Shown here piece after piece: positions 17,329-27,224 of a stretch of DNA of 64,000 nt. The stretch spans positions 32,869 to 96,868 of the forward strand of contig JBOEGR010000010.1 in assembly GCA_050633525.1 (NCBI GenBank), written 5' to 3'. The first letter of the stretch is position 1. Every line of letters begins with the position of its first letter. The notes below the pieces were generated by a model that searched no databases, had not been told where the DNA came from, and was given only the letters and a program-made list of their open reading frames with translations. The position numbers and the translations under genes were made by a program. The DNA is from CANLBN01 sp050633525. Its GTDB lineage: Bacteria > Pseudomonadota > Gammaproteobacteria > Pseudomonadales > Cellvibrionaceae.

Positions 17329-18779
17329 AAAAGCTGTTTCCATAAGTGTAAGGTTAAATAACTGCGCCAAGGTGACACGCAAGCAGGGTCGAATGATTCT
17401 CTCAGTCGCGAATCATCCAATAATAATTGCATCGCTTTTTTAACCGCGACATCACCTGACAAATAAATATCAGGATCACTTAAGCCCCGAAATTTAGCGT
17501 AGTTAATAGTCCAAGGACCAATGCCTTTGATCTTAATCCACTCATCAGGGTTAGCGTCATTATTACTATGAAAGGAAGTGCTAAGAAAATAAGCAGCAAA
17601 ATCGTTTAGCGTTTGTTTTCTCGCGCCGGGCATTTTGAAAAAATCGAGCGAGCTATTCATAATTTGTTCAGGCTTAGGGAAAAAATAATAGCCATCAACC
17701 TCATTTCCTAAACGCTCGACCAATAATGACACAAGCTTATGGGCTGCCACGACGGAGATTTGCTGCCCCAGAATAGCACGCACACCTGCCTCAAAAACAT
17801 CCCAAATACCCGGTAAACGCAAGCCTTTTGATAAACGCAATGAATCACCAACTTGTGCTTGCAGATGTCGGTCCACTGCATCGATATCGGCATCTAGATC
17901 TAATATGCGCCGAATATTATTGACCAACTGTTTTACAGAGCGTAATTCATTGAGCTCAATTTCAACATCAAAACGGTTTTTGTCACCCATATAAGTCGCT
18001 GTAAACTGCCCTTCACAATCGCCCCAGCGAATCATTCTTCCGTAATGATTCTTTCCACACCACTCTAAGCCATCGATGGCTCTGCGTTGTAAAAATTGAG
18101 AAACATAAGTCCAATCATAGGGCGGACGAAAGTAGAGCTTAAGTTTTAAACTAGAGCGAGCTTTATTGTTACCGTTACTATTACCTTTACTATGGCCGCT
18201 CTTATTAGCCTTACCAGCACGCCTCAGTTCAGTCGGAGTTAATTGTAGCGCAGAGCGAAAACAGTCGTTAAAACGACGCACACTGTTAAAACCACTCGCT
18301 AAAGCCACTTGGGTAATGGGCAGTGTTGTTTGATGTAGCAACTGCTTAGCAAACAAACACTGCTGATACAGTGCATAACTTTTGGGGGAAACGCCCAAGT
18401 GCTGTTTAAATAGAGACCGTAAATAACGATCACTCACACCAAGACGATTTGCTAAAGAGGATAAAGAACCCGACTGTAATTCACCATCATCTATCAAGCG
18501 TAGCGCTCTCTCCAGTGTCGTACTACTCCCCTTCCATGCAGGGGAGTTAGGCGCGCTATCAGGGCGGCATCGCAAGCAAGGTCGATACCCTGCATTAGCC
18601 GCCTCTATCGCGGAGGCGTAATACACAACATTGGATTCCTTCGGGGCAACGGCAGGACAAATGGTACGGCAGTATATGCGCGTCGTTTTTACTGCAATAA
18701 AAAAACGCCCGTCGAAGCGGGGATCTCTAGATAATCTTGCTTGTTGGCATACAGTATCTGAAAGCATGGAGCCGAGCAT
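17325..18779 (-). CDS. alkA: Ada-like/AraC/AlkA fusion: regulator-type DNA-3-methyladenine glycosylase II
   Basis: Fusion protein of 484 residues. Residues 1-80 form an Ada-type zinc domain with Cys37, Cys41, Cys68 and Cys71, where the first could accept methyl groups from phosphotriesters. Residues about 90-190 hold an AraC-type HTH pair (LANRLGVSDRYLRSLFKQHLGVSP, and ITQVALASGFNSVRRFN). Residues about 210-484 are AlkA, with AILGQQISVVAAHKL, the HhH segment IKGIGPWTINYAKFRG, and Asp in SGDVAVKKA as likely catalytic residue. A basic, Ser/Asn/Lys-rich linker joins the parts. It could sense methylation and excise alkylated bases, and it is coupled to ogt. Confidence 0.93.
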   Translation of the reverse strand: MLGSMLSDTVCQQARLSRDPRFDGRFFIAVKTTRIYCRTICPAVAPKESNVVYYASAIEAANAGYRPCLRCRPDSAPNSPAWKGSSTTLERALRLIDDGELQSGSLSSLANRLGVSDRYLRSLFKQHLGVSPKSYALYQQCLFAKQLLHQTTLPITQVALASGFNSVRRFNDCFRSALQLTPTELRRAGKANKSGHSKGNSNGNNKARSSLKLKLYFRPPYDWTYVSQFLQRRAIDGLEWCGKNHYGRMIRWGDCEGQFTATYMGDKNRFDVEIELNELRSVKQLVNNIRRILDLDADIDAVDRHLQAQVGDSLRLSKGLRLPGIWDVFEAGVRAILGQQISVVAAHKLVSLLVERLGNEVDGYYFFPKPEQIMNSSLDFFKMPGARKQTLNDFAAYFLSTSFHSNNDANPDEWIKIKGIGPWTINYAKFRGLSDPDIYLSGDVAVKKAMQLLLDDSRLRESFDPACVSPWRSYLTLHLWKQLL

Positions 18780-18860
18780 CCAAAAGGAATAACTGCCCTA
18801 CACTATAAAGGAGCCAGTAATAAAAACTAGCCAGAACCGGAAGTGGAGAATAAAAGAAGT

Positions 18861-18888
18861 ACTGAAACCCGCAAAAGCGGGTTTCAGT
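18861..18888 (-). terminator. Hairpin downstream of sodB
   Basis: Perfect 12-bp stem ACTGAAACCCGC with an AAAA loop (18861-18888), about 47 bases after the sodB stop. On the minus strand a short TTCTTTTAT follows, so it is a plausible Rho-independent terminator. Confidence 0.75.
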
Positions 18889-18934
18889 GGAGAGCGTAAT
18901 CGCGCCTAAGCCCAGTTAATAGGCATAAGAGTTA

Positions 18935-19513
18935 CTAGGCGTAATTGCTAGCCGCAAAGTCCCAATTGACTAGCTTAAAGAATGCTTCTACGTAAGAGGG
19001 GCGAGCATTGCGATAATCAACATAGTAAGCATGTTCCCACACATCACAAGTCATTAATGGCGTGCTATCACCCGTTAATGGGCATTCTGCATCGTCGGTA
19101 TTGACGATATCCAAACCACCGTCAGCAGTTTTAACCAACCAAGTCCAACCAGAACCAAAATTACCCGCAGCTTTAGCAGAGAAGTCAGCAACGAACTTAT
19201 CGTAGCTGCCCCATTTGGCATTAATCGCATCGGCTAGTGCACCGCTAGGCTCGCCGCCGCCATTTGGGCTTAGGCTATTCCAGTAAAAGGTGTGATTCCA
19301 GATTTGAGCGGCATTGTTAAACACGCCACCTGAAGATGACTTGATAATATCTTCTAATGATTTACCTTCAAATTCAGTACCCGGGATCGCATCATTTAAC
19401 TTAGTAACATAAGCTTGATGATGTTTACCGTAATGATAATCCAAAGTTTCAGATGAAATATGCGGCGCTAACGCCGTTTTTTCGTAAGGGAGGGGGGGAA
19501 GCTCAAAAGCCAT
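18935..19513 (-). CDS. sodB: Superoxide dismutase, iron type
   Basis: Cytoplasmic superoxide dismutase of 192 residues, the usual Fe-SOD length. Metal ligands are visible in LDYHYGKHHQAYV, IWNHTFYW and the DVWEHAYYVDY motif. The sequence AAQIWNHTFYWNSL and the Gln in the FGSGWTW region fit the iron rather than the manganese type. It is a single-gene unit with its own terminator. Confidence 0.96.
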   Translation of the reverse strand: MAFELPPLPYEKTALAPHISSETLDYHYGKHHQAYVTKLNDAIPGTEFEGKSLEDIIKSSSGGVFNNAAQIWNHTFYWNSLSPNGGGEPSGALADAINAKWGSYDKFVADFSAKAAGNFGSGWTWLVKTADGGLDIVNTDDAECPLTGDSTPLMTCDVWEHAYYVDYRNARPSYVEAFFKLVNWDFAASNYA

Positions 19514-19754
19514 ACGATAATTCCTTTGCTTGTGTGATGGAAATGGGGCTGATCAAAACCAGCTTAAACTCAGTTTAACTAGCTGAGGTCGAAGGTACCG
19601 TATTTCAAGCTAGATAGAACCTTTTATTACTTTTTTGTTCAAATAACGCGTCATACACTAAATGGTTTACACTTAGCACTAAAAATACGTGAATATTATC
19701 ACCCTAGATCAACCCAAATTCAAACTTGTTCAATAAACAACCAAGAAGAATATT

Positions 19755-20765
19755 ATGTTTAAGTCGTTTTTCCTCAATAAGAAATGGATAAATTGGTCAT
19801 TATTCGGATCAATAATAATACTGGCCGTAACTTGGTACAAAGTGCAATTAGATGTACAAATTAATGAATGGTTTGGCACTTTCTACAACACAATCCAAGA
19901 GGCTCTAGGCAACCCAGGCAAAATATCCTTTGAGGAGTTTTTGAAGCAGTGCATTACTTTCGCAAAAATCGCAGGAATTTATATTGTAGTGGCAGTGTTA
20001 ATAGAATTCTTTACCAAACACTATGTATTTCGTTGGCGAACGGCCATGAATGATTATTACATGTCTCACTGGGATAAATTACGAAAAATAGAAGGGGCAG
20101 CACAACGAGTACAAGAAGATACGATGCGATTTGCGCGTATAGTTGAATTATTGGGCGTCGCATTTATACGCTCCATACTCACTTTAATCGCATTCCTTCC
20201 CATCTTATGGGGCCTTAGCTCATACATAAAAGAATTACCATGGATTGGGCCTGTAGACCAAGCATTCGTTTATATAGCAATTATTTCTGCAGCATGCGGA
20301 ACTCTGTTGCTTGCAATTGTTGGAATTAAGTTGCCGGGATTAGAATTTAATAATCAAAGAGTCGAAGCTGCATACCGTAAAGAATTAGTGTTTGGAGAAG
20401 ATCACGAAGAGCGAGCAACGCCACCCACGGTTACCGAATTATTTAAGAATGTACGCAGCAACTATTTTGTTTTATATAAACACTACTTATATTTTGATAT
20501 AGCAAAATGGTCTTACTTACAACTTACAGTGATTGTACCCTATATCGCAATGGGGCCAACGATTGTTGCTGGAGCAATAACACTTGGTGTAATGCAGCAA
20601 GTAATAAGAGCATTCGGAAAGGTAGAGGAATCCTTTCAGTTTTTAGTCAATTCGTGGTCCACAATAGTTGAACTAATATCTATATATAAACGCTTAAAAT
20701 CATTTGAAGCTGTAATCCATGACAAACCACTACCTGAAATTGATAAAGACTTTATTGCTAACTAA
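19755..20765 (+). CDS. sbmA: SbmA/BacA-like peptide transporter
   Basis: Inner-membrane protein of 336 residues resembling the SbmA/BacA family. These use the ABC-exporter transmembrane fold without an ATPase domain and import proline-rich peptides, microcins and bleomycin-like compounds. It opens with FFLNKKWINWSLFGSIII and has VLIEFFTKHYVFRWRTAMNDYYMSHW near residues 80-105, LPGLEFNNQRVEAAYRKELVFGE near 195-215 and FGKVEESFQFLVNSW near the end. It is shorter than E. coli SbmA (about 400). The fructosamine-kinase gene begins two bases after its stop. Confidence 0.82.
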   Translation: MFKSFFLNKKWINWSLFGSIIILAVTWYKVQLDVQINEWFGTFYNTIQEALGNPGKISFEEFLKQCITFAKIAGIYIVVAVLIEFFTKHYVFRWRTAMNDYYMSHWDKLRKIEGAAQRVQEDTMRFARIVELLGVAFIRSILTLIAFLPILWGLSSYIKELPWIGPVDQAFVYIAIISAACGTLLLAIVGIKLPGLEFNNQRVEAAYRKELVFGEDHEERATPPTVTELFKNVRSNYFVLYKHYLYFDIAKWSYLQLTVIVPYIAMGPTIVAGAITLGVMQQVIRAFGKVEESFQFLVNSWSTIVELISIYKRLKSFEAVIHDKPLPEIDKDFIAN

Positions 20766-20767
20766 TA

Positions 20768-21667
20768 ATGGACGCCAGTTTATTAAAGAGCATAACTGAA
20801 AAAATAAACTCAAGCTGCCAATTATCACTCCCTTTGCTTATAGCAGAGGGAGTCCGAGGGGGTGATATTTGCGACAGCTATCACCTTCAAGACCCTAACA
20901 AGCAATATCATTTTTTTGTTAAAACACATCAGAAAGAATGTGAACATTTGTTTAAAAATGAATATAACAGTCTACTCGCCATTCAAAAAACACGAACTAT
21001 ACGCTCGCCCAAAGCGATTACTTTTGGGACTCATGCCGCATCAAGCTTTTTAGTATTAGAACATTTATTATTTTCACACCAAGACAATAACAAATTACTA
21101 GGCCAGCAACTTGCTTGCCTTCATAAAAGCAAAAAAACAACAAGCCCACACTTTAAATTTGGCTTCTTCGAAAACAATTTTATCGGTACCACACCTCAAC
21201 TCAATACCCCCTCAGATGACTGGTCACATTTTTGGATACATCAACGTTTACAGCCACAGATAGAATTAGCATACCAAAACGGCTTTAAGCAACAACTTCA
21301 ACCATTGGAAAATTCGCTTTTCGAGGCAAGTGAAACCTTGCTAAAAAATCATCAACCTACTTCTTCTCTGCTACATGGCGATTTATGGGGAGGCAACAAA
21401 GCATTTCTGACAGACGGCACACCCGTTATTTTTGATCCCGCTTGCTATTATGGCGATAGAGAAACCGATATTGCAATGACGCGTTTATTTGGTGGCTTTA
21501 GCGAGGCGTTTTACTCTAACTATAATAAAGAGTGGCCTTTACCAGAGGGAAGTCAAAAAAGAGAGCCGCTTTATAATCTTTACCATCAACTTAATCACTT
21601 AAATCTCTTTGGTTCAGGTTATCTCGATACTTGCATCAACACAATTCAAAACCTTGTCAGACAATAG
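20768..21667 (+). CDS. Fructosamine kinase family protein
   Basis: Kinase of 299 residues with the aminoglycoside-phosphotransferase-like fold. The catalytic loop is SSLLHGDLWGGNKAF near residue 200, followed by metal-binding VIFDPACYYGDRETDIAMTRLFGGF, which is diagnostic for the family. Such proteins are thought to phosphorylate sugar-modified (glycated) amines for deglycation. It is almost certainly co-transcribed with the transporter before it (two-base gap), but no functional link is known. Confidence 0.92.
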   Translation: MDASLLKSITEKINSSCQLSLPLLIAEGVRGGDICDSYHLQDPNKQYHFFVKTHQKECEHLFKNEYNSLLAIQKTRTIRSPKAITFGTHAASSFLVLEHLLFSHQDNNKLLGQQLACLHKSKKTTSPHFKFGFFENNFIGTTPQLNTPSDDWSHFWIHQRLQPQIELAYQNGFKQQLQPLENSLFEASETLLKNHQPTSSLLHGDLWGGNKAFLTDGTPVIFDPACYYGDRETDIAMTRLFGGFSEAFYSNYNKEWPLPEGSQKREPLYNLYHQLNHLNLFGSGYLDTCINTIQNLVRQ

Positions 21668-21749
21668 AACTGCATTAGCACTGTGACTACCATAGAAACT
21701 TTGCTAGCATGCTTATTTGGATCATAATAAAGATATCAGGATATAATAA

Positions 21750-22295
21750 ATGAAAAAGATAACCAGCCTACTTAGTATTTTAAGCCTTGTCTTAATTGCT
21801 CATACCACTAGTGCGAGAACCTATATCGGAGGAGGAACCGGTAAAGCTGAATTTGATTACAGTGATATCGATGATGGCGATGCAGAAAAATACTATATCG
21901 GCTTCCAGCCAGCGGGGAAATTATATAGCTTTGAAATTGCCGTCTTAGATTCTGGCGAAGCAGATATTGACAATAACCCTTTTGGTTTTGAATCTATTCG
22001 CGTTGATGGCTATAACATTTCTGCCGTCTACAATACTGCCCCAAGGTTTGGCTTCAAACAACCCACCAATCTCTTTTTTAAATTGGGTTACTACCTCGTA
22101 GAAACAGAGGTTAAAACCACCACCACTTCATTTACAGAAGACAGCAATGGCTTAAGCTTTGGGCTTGGCATCGATTACGCTATCAACGATGCATTTAGCC
22201 TAAGAGCAGATTTAGAAGGCTTATACAAAGTAGATGATTTTGCCGACGATGAAATAGTGACATTTATCACCTTCGGTGCACAAATCAATTTTTAA
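21750..22295 (+). CDS. Small outer-membrane beta-barrel protein
   Basis: Predicted 181-residue outer-membrane protein. A signal peptide ends near TTSARTYIGGGTG, followed by about eight amphipathic beta strands (YYIGFQPAGKLYSFEIAVLD, LFFKLGYYLVETEV, LSFGLGIDYAI, FITFGAQINF). It ends in Phe, as usual for barrels recognised by the BAM complex. The size and glycine-rich start resemble OmpW/OmpA-barrel-like proteins. Function unknown. Confidence 0.72.
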   Translation: MKKITSLLSILSLVLIAHTTSARTYIGGGTGKAEFDYSDIDDGDAEKYYIGFQPAGKLYSFEIAVLDSGEADIDNNPFGFESIRVDGYNISAVYNTAPRFGFKQPTNLFFKLGYYLVETEVKTTTTSFTEDSNGLSFGLGIDYAINDAFSLRADLEGLYKVDDFADDEIVTFITFGAQINF

Positions 22296-22588
22296 CCCCG
22301 CCAGAACAATAGTAGAGCTACCCAAAGTAACATACCGTAGCTCTAGCTCCCCACATAACTCCGCCCAAACTATACTCACAAAATTAGCGCACCAGATCAC
22401 ACTCTCAACAATTTCTAGCTAGCTTCCCACATATATACCAACAAACAGCGCTACAATAGACTTAAGCAGACAAACAGCGAACCCTTAGAAACAATCGTTG
22501 TCCAATCGAATACTACAAAATCACACCGTTATTGGTAGCTAAATCAATAATGAGTAAGAAAAACAACCCTTGCCGTAATGATGTAACC

Positions 22589-24400
22589 ATGAAGCTAACT
22601 AGAACCCTAACAACACTACTCCTAACCTGTCTTTTCATAGCGCACCATACCGCAAGTGCCGATGCGCTAGATAACTTACTTAATGATCAGCCGTCATCTC
22701 TTAACTCGGAAACCTCCGAATTAAGCAGCCCCCTTATCGGTGCAAACGACTTAAGCGTAGACAACAGCGAAGAATTTCTTTCCGTCGATGAAGCATATCA
22801 ATTATCGGTTTCGCATACCGAAGAGGGGCTTAGCCTAGACTGGGTGATAGCGGATGCCTACTTCTTATATGGCGAACAGTTTCGTTTTTCTGCAGAAGGG
22901 AAAGCTTTGGAAGCGAAACTCCCTGTAGGCATCATTCAATACGACCCTATTTTTGAAAAAGACGTTGAAAAACATTACCAGTTTGCCCAAGTTACTATCA
23001 ACAAAGATCAACTCCCTAACACCACGCCGTTTGAGCTTGTTGTTACATCCCAAGGCTGTGCCGATGCTGGTTTATGCTACCCGCCGGAAACCCTTAAATT
23101 TACCGTTGACGATAAAACCACCACCCCCATCATCGAGACAAAAACCTTTGCCGTTAACTCTATTGATGACAGGCCAGAAAATACCAACAACACACAACCC
23201 AATATCGCTCCATTCAACTTAAGCAAAGCATTAACAATGCTTGTCTTCGCCCTCATCGGCGGCATGGTACTTAACTTGATGCCTTGCGTATTACCCGTGC
23301 TATCACTCAAAGCATTATCTCTGGCTAACAGCCAACAATCACACAAAGCACAAGGCTGGAGCTATACCTTAGGCGTTATCAGCACTTTCGTTATTATCGC
23401 GGCACTATTACTGGCTGTTCGAACCGCAGGGCAAGCTGTTGGCTGGGGCTTTCAATTACAATCACCTAGCTTTGTTACCGTACTCATTTACCTTTTCTTT
23501 ATCATGGGCCTATCGTTATCCGGATACTTAAACATAGGCACTCGCTGGATGAGTCTTGGGCAAGGCTTGACCCAAGGCAACGGTCTCAAACAATCTTACT
23601 TTACCGGCGTATTAGCCGCTGTTGTGGCAAGCCCTTGCACCGCTCCTTTTATGGCTCCCGCTCTGGGCTTTGCGATCACGCAACCGTGGCCTGTTGCACT
23701 GCTTATTTTTGCAGGACTAGGGCTAGGCATGGCCCTCCCCCTACTTTTATTAAGCTATTTGCCTCAACTAGCCAAATGGCTACCTCAACCCGGGGCATGG
23801 ATGGAGACCTTTAAGCAGGCTCTCGCCTTTCCTCTATATTTGACTGCCATATGGTTGCTCTGGGTATTGAGTCGTCAATTAGGTGCAGATGCTGCTATGT
23901 TGATTGTACTCGGTGGGGTCGGCATTGTTTTTATCAGCTGGCTAGGACAAAAAACCGCTTCTGTCGCAAAAATCAGCGGTTTAATCATGCTAGCGTTAAT
24001 CGTATTGATGAGCTGGAACGCCAATCAACGACCGACATTAGAAAAAGTACAAACAGCGTCCGAGTGGGAACCATACAACCCAGAGCGCTTACAATCTTTA
24101 AGGGCTCAAGGTAAGCCCGTGTTTATCAACTTGACCGCTGACTGGTGCATTACCTGTTTAGCCAATGAGAAACTCGTTTTCACTGAAGACACTCTAGACT
24201 CGATGATTGACAAAGATATCACGCTCATCAAAGGCGATTGGACAAACTACGACCCTCAAATCACTGCTCTACTAGAAAAATATCGTCGCGGAGGAGTACC
24301 TTTGTATTTATTATTCCCCGCAAAAGCAAACGCCGACGCCCTTGTCCTTCCCCAAATACTATCACCCAGCAAGTTTAAGCAAAGGATCGAAGCAATTTAA
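22589..24400 (+). CDS. dsbD: Thiol:disulfide interchange protein DsbD
   Basis: Inner-membrane protein that carries electrons from cytoplasmic thioredoxin to periplasmic thiol proteins. With the ATG at 22589 it has a clean signal peptide ending TASADA; TTG at 22532 or ATG at 22550 are alternatives. All three cysteine pairs are visible: the periplasmic alpha domain (SQGCADAGLCYPP), the eight-helix membrane domain (MPCVLPV and ASPCTAPFMAP) and the C-terminal thioredoxin-like domain (ADWCITCLANE). About 603 residues is normal. It directly precedes aroQ-accB-accC, a gene order seen in Pseudomonas relatives. Confidence 0.93.
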   Translation: MKLTRTLTTLLLTCLFIAHHTASADALDNLLNDQPSSLNSETSELSSPLIGANDLSVDNSEEFLSVDEAYQLSVSHTEEGLSLDWVIADAYFLYGEQFRFSAEGKALEAKLPVGIIQYDPIFEKDVEKHYQFAQVTINKDQLPNTTPFELVVTSQGCADAGLCYPPETLKFTVDDKTTTPIIETKTFAVNSIDDRPENTNNTQPNIAPFNLSKALTMLVFALIGGMVLNLMPCVLPVLSLKALSLANSQQSHKAQGWSYTLGVISTFVIIAALLLAVRTAGQAVGWGFQLQSPSFVTVLIYLFFIMGLSLSGYLNIGTRWMSLGQGLTQGNGLKQSYFTGVLAAVVASPCTAPFMAPALGFAITQPWPVALLIFAGLGLGMALPLLLLSYLPQLAKWLPQPGAWMETFKQALAFPLYLTAIWLLWVLSRQLGADAAMLIVLGGVGIVFISWLGQKTASVAKISGLIMLALIVLMSWNANQRPTLEKVQTASEWEPYNPERLQSLRAQGKPVFINLTADWCITCLANEKLVFTEDTLDSMIDKDITLIKGDWTNYDPQITALLEKYRRGGVPLYLLFPAKANADALVLPQILSPSKFKQRIEAI

Positions 24401-24678
24401 GCGATTTTAGCCGCTTTTAGTGGCTAAAAAAGCCAAAAAATGTAGAAAAAAGCAAAACCAACACCCAAAATCAGCTAAACGGATGCTAATTGTCGATAAC
24501 GTGCTAATTTAGCAAGTAGAGCACACTTCTTAAACTCAGTTCTTGACGCTAAATTCCGCTAACGTCGGCGAAACATAGCTTAAAATAACAAAACCTAATA
24601 ATCTCATAGACAAAACCTGTCTTTTAGGTCAAACTCTCACCAAATCATACCAATACCGGATAACTCGCGGTTACAATA

Positions 24679-25125
24679 ATGGCTACCATACTTGTACTTC
24701 ACGGTCCCAACCTAAACCTCCTAGGCACTCGCGAGCCTGAGGTTTATGGCTCAACGACCCTTGAAGAAATTAATATGATGCTCAGCCAGCACGCCTTAGA
24801 TCAAGGTCACCACCTACTGACCCTGCAAAGCAATGCAGAATACGAACTGATTGATCGCATACACGATGCGAAAAAAGAAGGGGTTAACTTCATCATTTTT
24901 AACCCTGCTGCATTTACCCATACCAGTATCGCTCTAAGAGACGCGCTAAGCGCCGTTGAGATTCCCTTTATAGAAACTCACCTTTCTAACGTGCACGAGC
25001 GCGAGCAATTTCGGCAAACGTCGTACTTTTCTGATATTGCCAAAGGCGTGATTTGCGGCTTTGGGCCACAGAGCTATCGCCTTGCATTAGATGCTGCGAT
25101 ACAGCAGTTATCTGCCCAAAAATAA
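24679..25125 (+). CDS. aroQ: 3-dehydroquinate dehydratase, type II
   Basis: Shikimate-pathway dehydratase of 148 residues. Diagnostic motifs are LHGPNLNLLGTREPEVYG with the catalytic arginine and tyrosine region, FNPAAFTHTSIALRDAL, and ETHLSNVHEREQFR. It forms dodecamers in known relatives. It is followed after 50 bases by accB, the usual order in Pseudomonadales. Confidence 0.97.
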   Translation: MATILVLHGPNLNLLGTREPEVYGSTTLEEINMMLSQHALDQGHHLLTLQSNAEYELIDRIHDAKKEGVNFIIFNPAAFTHTSIALRDALSAVEIPFIETHLSNVHEREQFRQTSYFSDIAKGVICGFGPQSYRLALDAAIQQLSAQK

Positions 25126-25175
25126 CACACTATTTCTTAACAAATTAACAAAAAGAGTCAACAAGAGAGAGCTCA

Positions 25176-25646
25176 ATGGATATTCGTAAAATCAAAAAAC
25201 TGATCGAACTATTAGAAGAATCTGATATTGGTGAGATCGAAATTAAAGAAGGCGAAGAGTCGGTACGCATTAGTCGAGGCGGCCAAGCAGCTGCAACAAC
25301 AATGTATCAACCACAGTATGCGCCGCAAGCTGCTCCTGCTGCAGCTCCAGCGCCAAGCGCACCCGTGGCAAGTGCAGAGCCAGCGGCTGAAAGCGGTGAT
25401 TCGAGTTTATCTGGACACATCATTAAATCACCTATGGTAGGCACCTTTTATCGCTCGCCTAGCCCCAGCTCACCGGCTTTTGTCGAAGTTGGCAAACATG
25501 TAAAAGTAGGCGATGTTATTTGTATCGTTGAAGCAATGAAAATGATGAACCAAATCGAAGCAGATAAAGCCGGTGTGATTGAGGCCATTCTTGTTGAAGA
25601 TGGCGAGCCAGTTGAATTTGATCAACCGCTTATCACTATTGTTTAA
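25176..25646 (+). CDS. accB: Biotin carboxyl carrier protein of acetyl-CoA carboxylase
   Basis: Biotin carrier of 156 residues. An N-terminal helical region (MDIRKIKKLIELLEES) is followed by an Ala/Pro-rich hinge at about 45-75 and the biotinyl domain. Biotin is attached at Lys122 in VEAMKMMNQ, and SPMVGTFYRSPSP is also typical. It works with AccC, encoded next, and AccAD elsewhere to make malonyl-CoA. Its biotin would come from the pathway including bioB at the left of the window. Confidence 0.97.
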   Translation: MDIRKIKKLIELLEESDIGEIEIKEGEESVRISRGGQAAATTMYQPQYAPQAAPAAAPAPSAPVASAEPAAESGDSSLSGHIIKSPMVGTFYRSPSPSSPAFVEVGKHVKVGDVICIVEAMKMMNQIEADKAGVIEAILVEDGEPVEFDQPLITIV

Positions 25647-25798
25647 TATTTGAATGATTCAATGCTTGCGTACACAGCTTAGTAAAAATGCTTTTCTCAA
25701 GCCATTAATGATTAGAACGAATTATGAGACCTTTGCTCGGAAGATTATTACACTTTCGTTCAAAGGCTTCATTATAAGTCCCCCGAGAGTCTGCTCAC

Positions 25799-27139
25799 AT
25801 GATTAAAAAATTGCTAATCGCTAACCGAGGCGAAATTGCCCTGCGCATTCTTCGCGCATGTAAAGAAATGGGCATCAAAACTGTTGCGGTACACTCCAAA
25901 ATTGATCGCAATCTCAAACACGTTCGTCTTGCTGACGAAGCCGTGTGTATCGGCCCCAACCCTTCAACAGAAAGCTACCTCAATATTCCCGCTATTATCA
26001 GTGCCATGGAAATTACTGACTCTGTTGCGGTACACCCTGGCTATGGCTTTTTGGCTGAAAATGCTAACTTTGCCGAACAAGTGCAAAAAAGCGGTTTTAG
26101 TTTTATCGGACCAGATGCTGACGTTATCCGCCTTATGGGCGATAAAGTGTCGGCTATTGAAGCGATGAAAAAAGCAGGCGTTCCCACAGTGCCAGGCTCT
26201 GACGGCCCATTACCTGAGAACAAAGAATATTGCCTTGATATGGCCAAGAAAATTGGCTACCCCATTATTATTAAAGCAGCAGCCGGTGGCGGTGGACGCG
26301 GTATGCGTGTTGTTCACACAGAGTCAGCCTTACTTAATTCTATCCACGTTACCAAAGCTGAAGCGGGCGCTGCGTTTGGCGATGACACTGTTTACATGGA
26401 GAAATTTCTTCAGAACCCTCGCCATGTAGAAGTACAAATTATTTCTGATGGACAAGGCAACACTATTCACTTGGGTGATCGTGACTGCTCATTGCAACGC
26501 CGTCACCAAAAAGTAATTGAAGAGGCACCCGCCCCTCATATTGATCAAGACGCTCGCCAAGCAGTTTATGACTCCTGCATCAAAGCATGTAACGATATAA
26601 GCTATCGCGGTGCGGGCACCTTTGAATTTCTTTACGAAGACGGGCGCTTTTATTTCATCGAAATGAATACCCGTATTCAGGTTGAGCATCCTGTTTCTGA
26701 AATGGTTACTGGAGTTGACCTGATCAAAGAACAGATACGCGTGTGTACCGGTGAAAAACTCTCCATCAAACAAGAAGACATTGTGATAAGAGGACATTCC
26801 GTAGAGTGCCGCATCAACGCTGAAGACGCAAAAACGTTTATGCCTTGCCCTGGTACGATAAAAACCTACCACCCACCTGGCGGCCTAGGCGTACGCGTCG
26901 ACTCACATCTTTACAGTGGTTATACCGTTCCACCAAACTACGACTCAATGATTGCCAAGCTAATCACCTTCGGAGAAACCCGAGAGATTGCCTTAAGACG
27001 CATGCGCAATGCATTAGATGAAATGGTGATTGAAGGTATTCGCACCAATATCGAACTGCAAAGCGAGCTAGTCAGAGACAGTGCATTTATGGAAGGCGGT
27101 GTTAACATTCATTACCTAGAGAAAAAACTAGGTCTCTAA
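25799..27139 (+). CDS. accC: Biotin carboxylase subunit of acetyl-CoA carboxylase
   Basis: ATP-grasp enzyme of 446 residues, full length. It opens with KLLIANRGEIALRILRACKEMG, has the glycine-rich ATP loop KAAAGGGGRGMRVV near 160, HLGDRDCSLQRRHQKVIEEAP and MNTRIQVEHPVSEMVTG. It carboxylates the biotin on AccB. The 152-base gap after accB is longer than usual for this pair, but no terminator was found there. Confidence 0.97.
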   Translation: MIKKLLIANRGEIALRILRACKEMGIKTVAVHSKIDRNLKHVRLADEAVCIGPNPSTESYLNIPAIISAMEITDSVAVHPGYGFLAENANFAEQVQKSGFSFIGPDADVIRLMGDKVSAIEAMKKAGVPTVPGSDGPLPENKEYCLDMAKKIGYPIIIKAAAGGGGRGMRVVHTESALLNSIHVTKAEAGAAFGDDTVYMEKFLQNPRHVEVQIISDGQGNTIHLGDRDCSLQRRHQKVIEEAPAPHIDQDARQAVYDSCIKACNDISYRGAGTFEFLYEDGRFYFIEMNTRIQVEHPVSEMVTGVDLIKEQIRVCTGEKLSIKQEDIVIRGHSVECRINAEDAKTFMPCPGTIKTYHPPGGLGVRVDSHLYSGYTVPPNYDSMIAKLITFGETREIALRRMRNALDEMVIEGIRTNIELQSELVRDSAFMEGGVNIHYLEKKLGL

Positions 27140-27224
27140 GCCTGCCCAACTAGCACCAATCCCAAGCCTGACCTCAGACCATGAGCGTCAGGCTATCCCC
27201 CATCAATGAACGGAATAATAGATC

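Noticed and set aside
24405..24429. TTTTAGCC/GGCTAAAA hairpin after dsbD as a terminator
   Set aside because: Only 8 bp, with no T-run on the plus strand; too weak to list.
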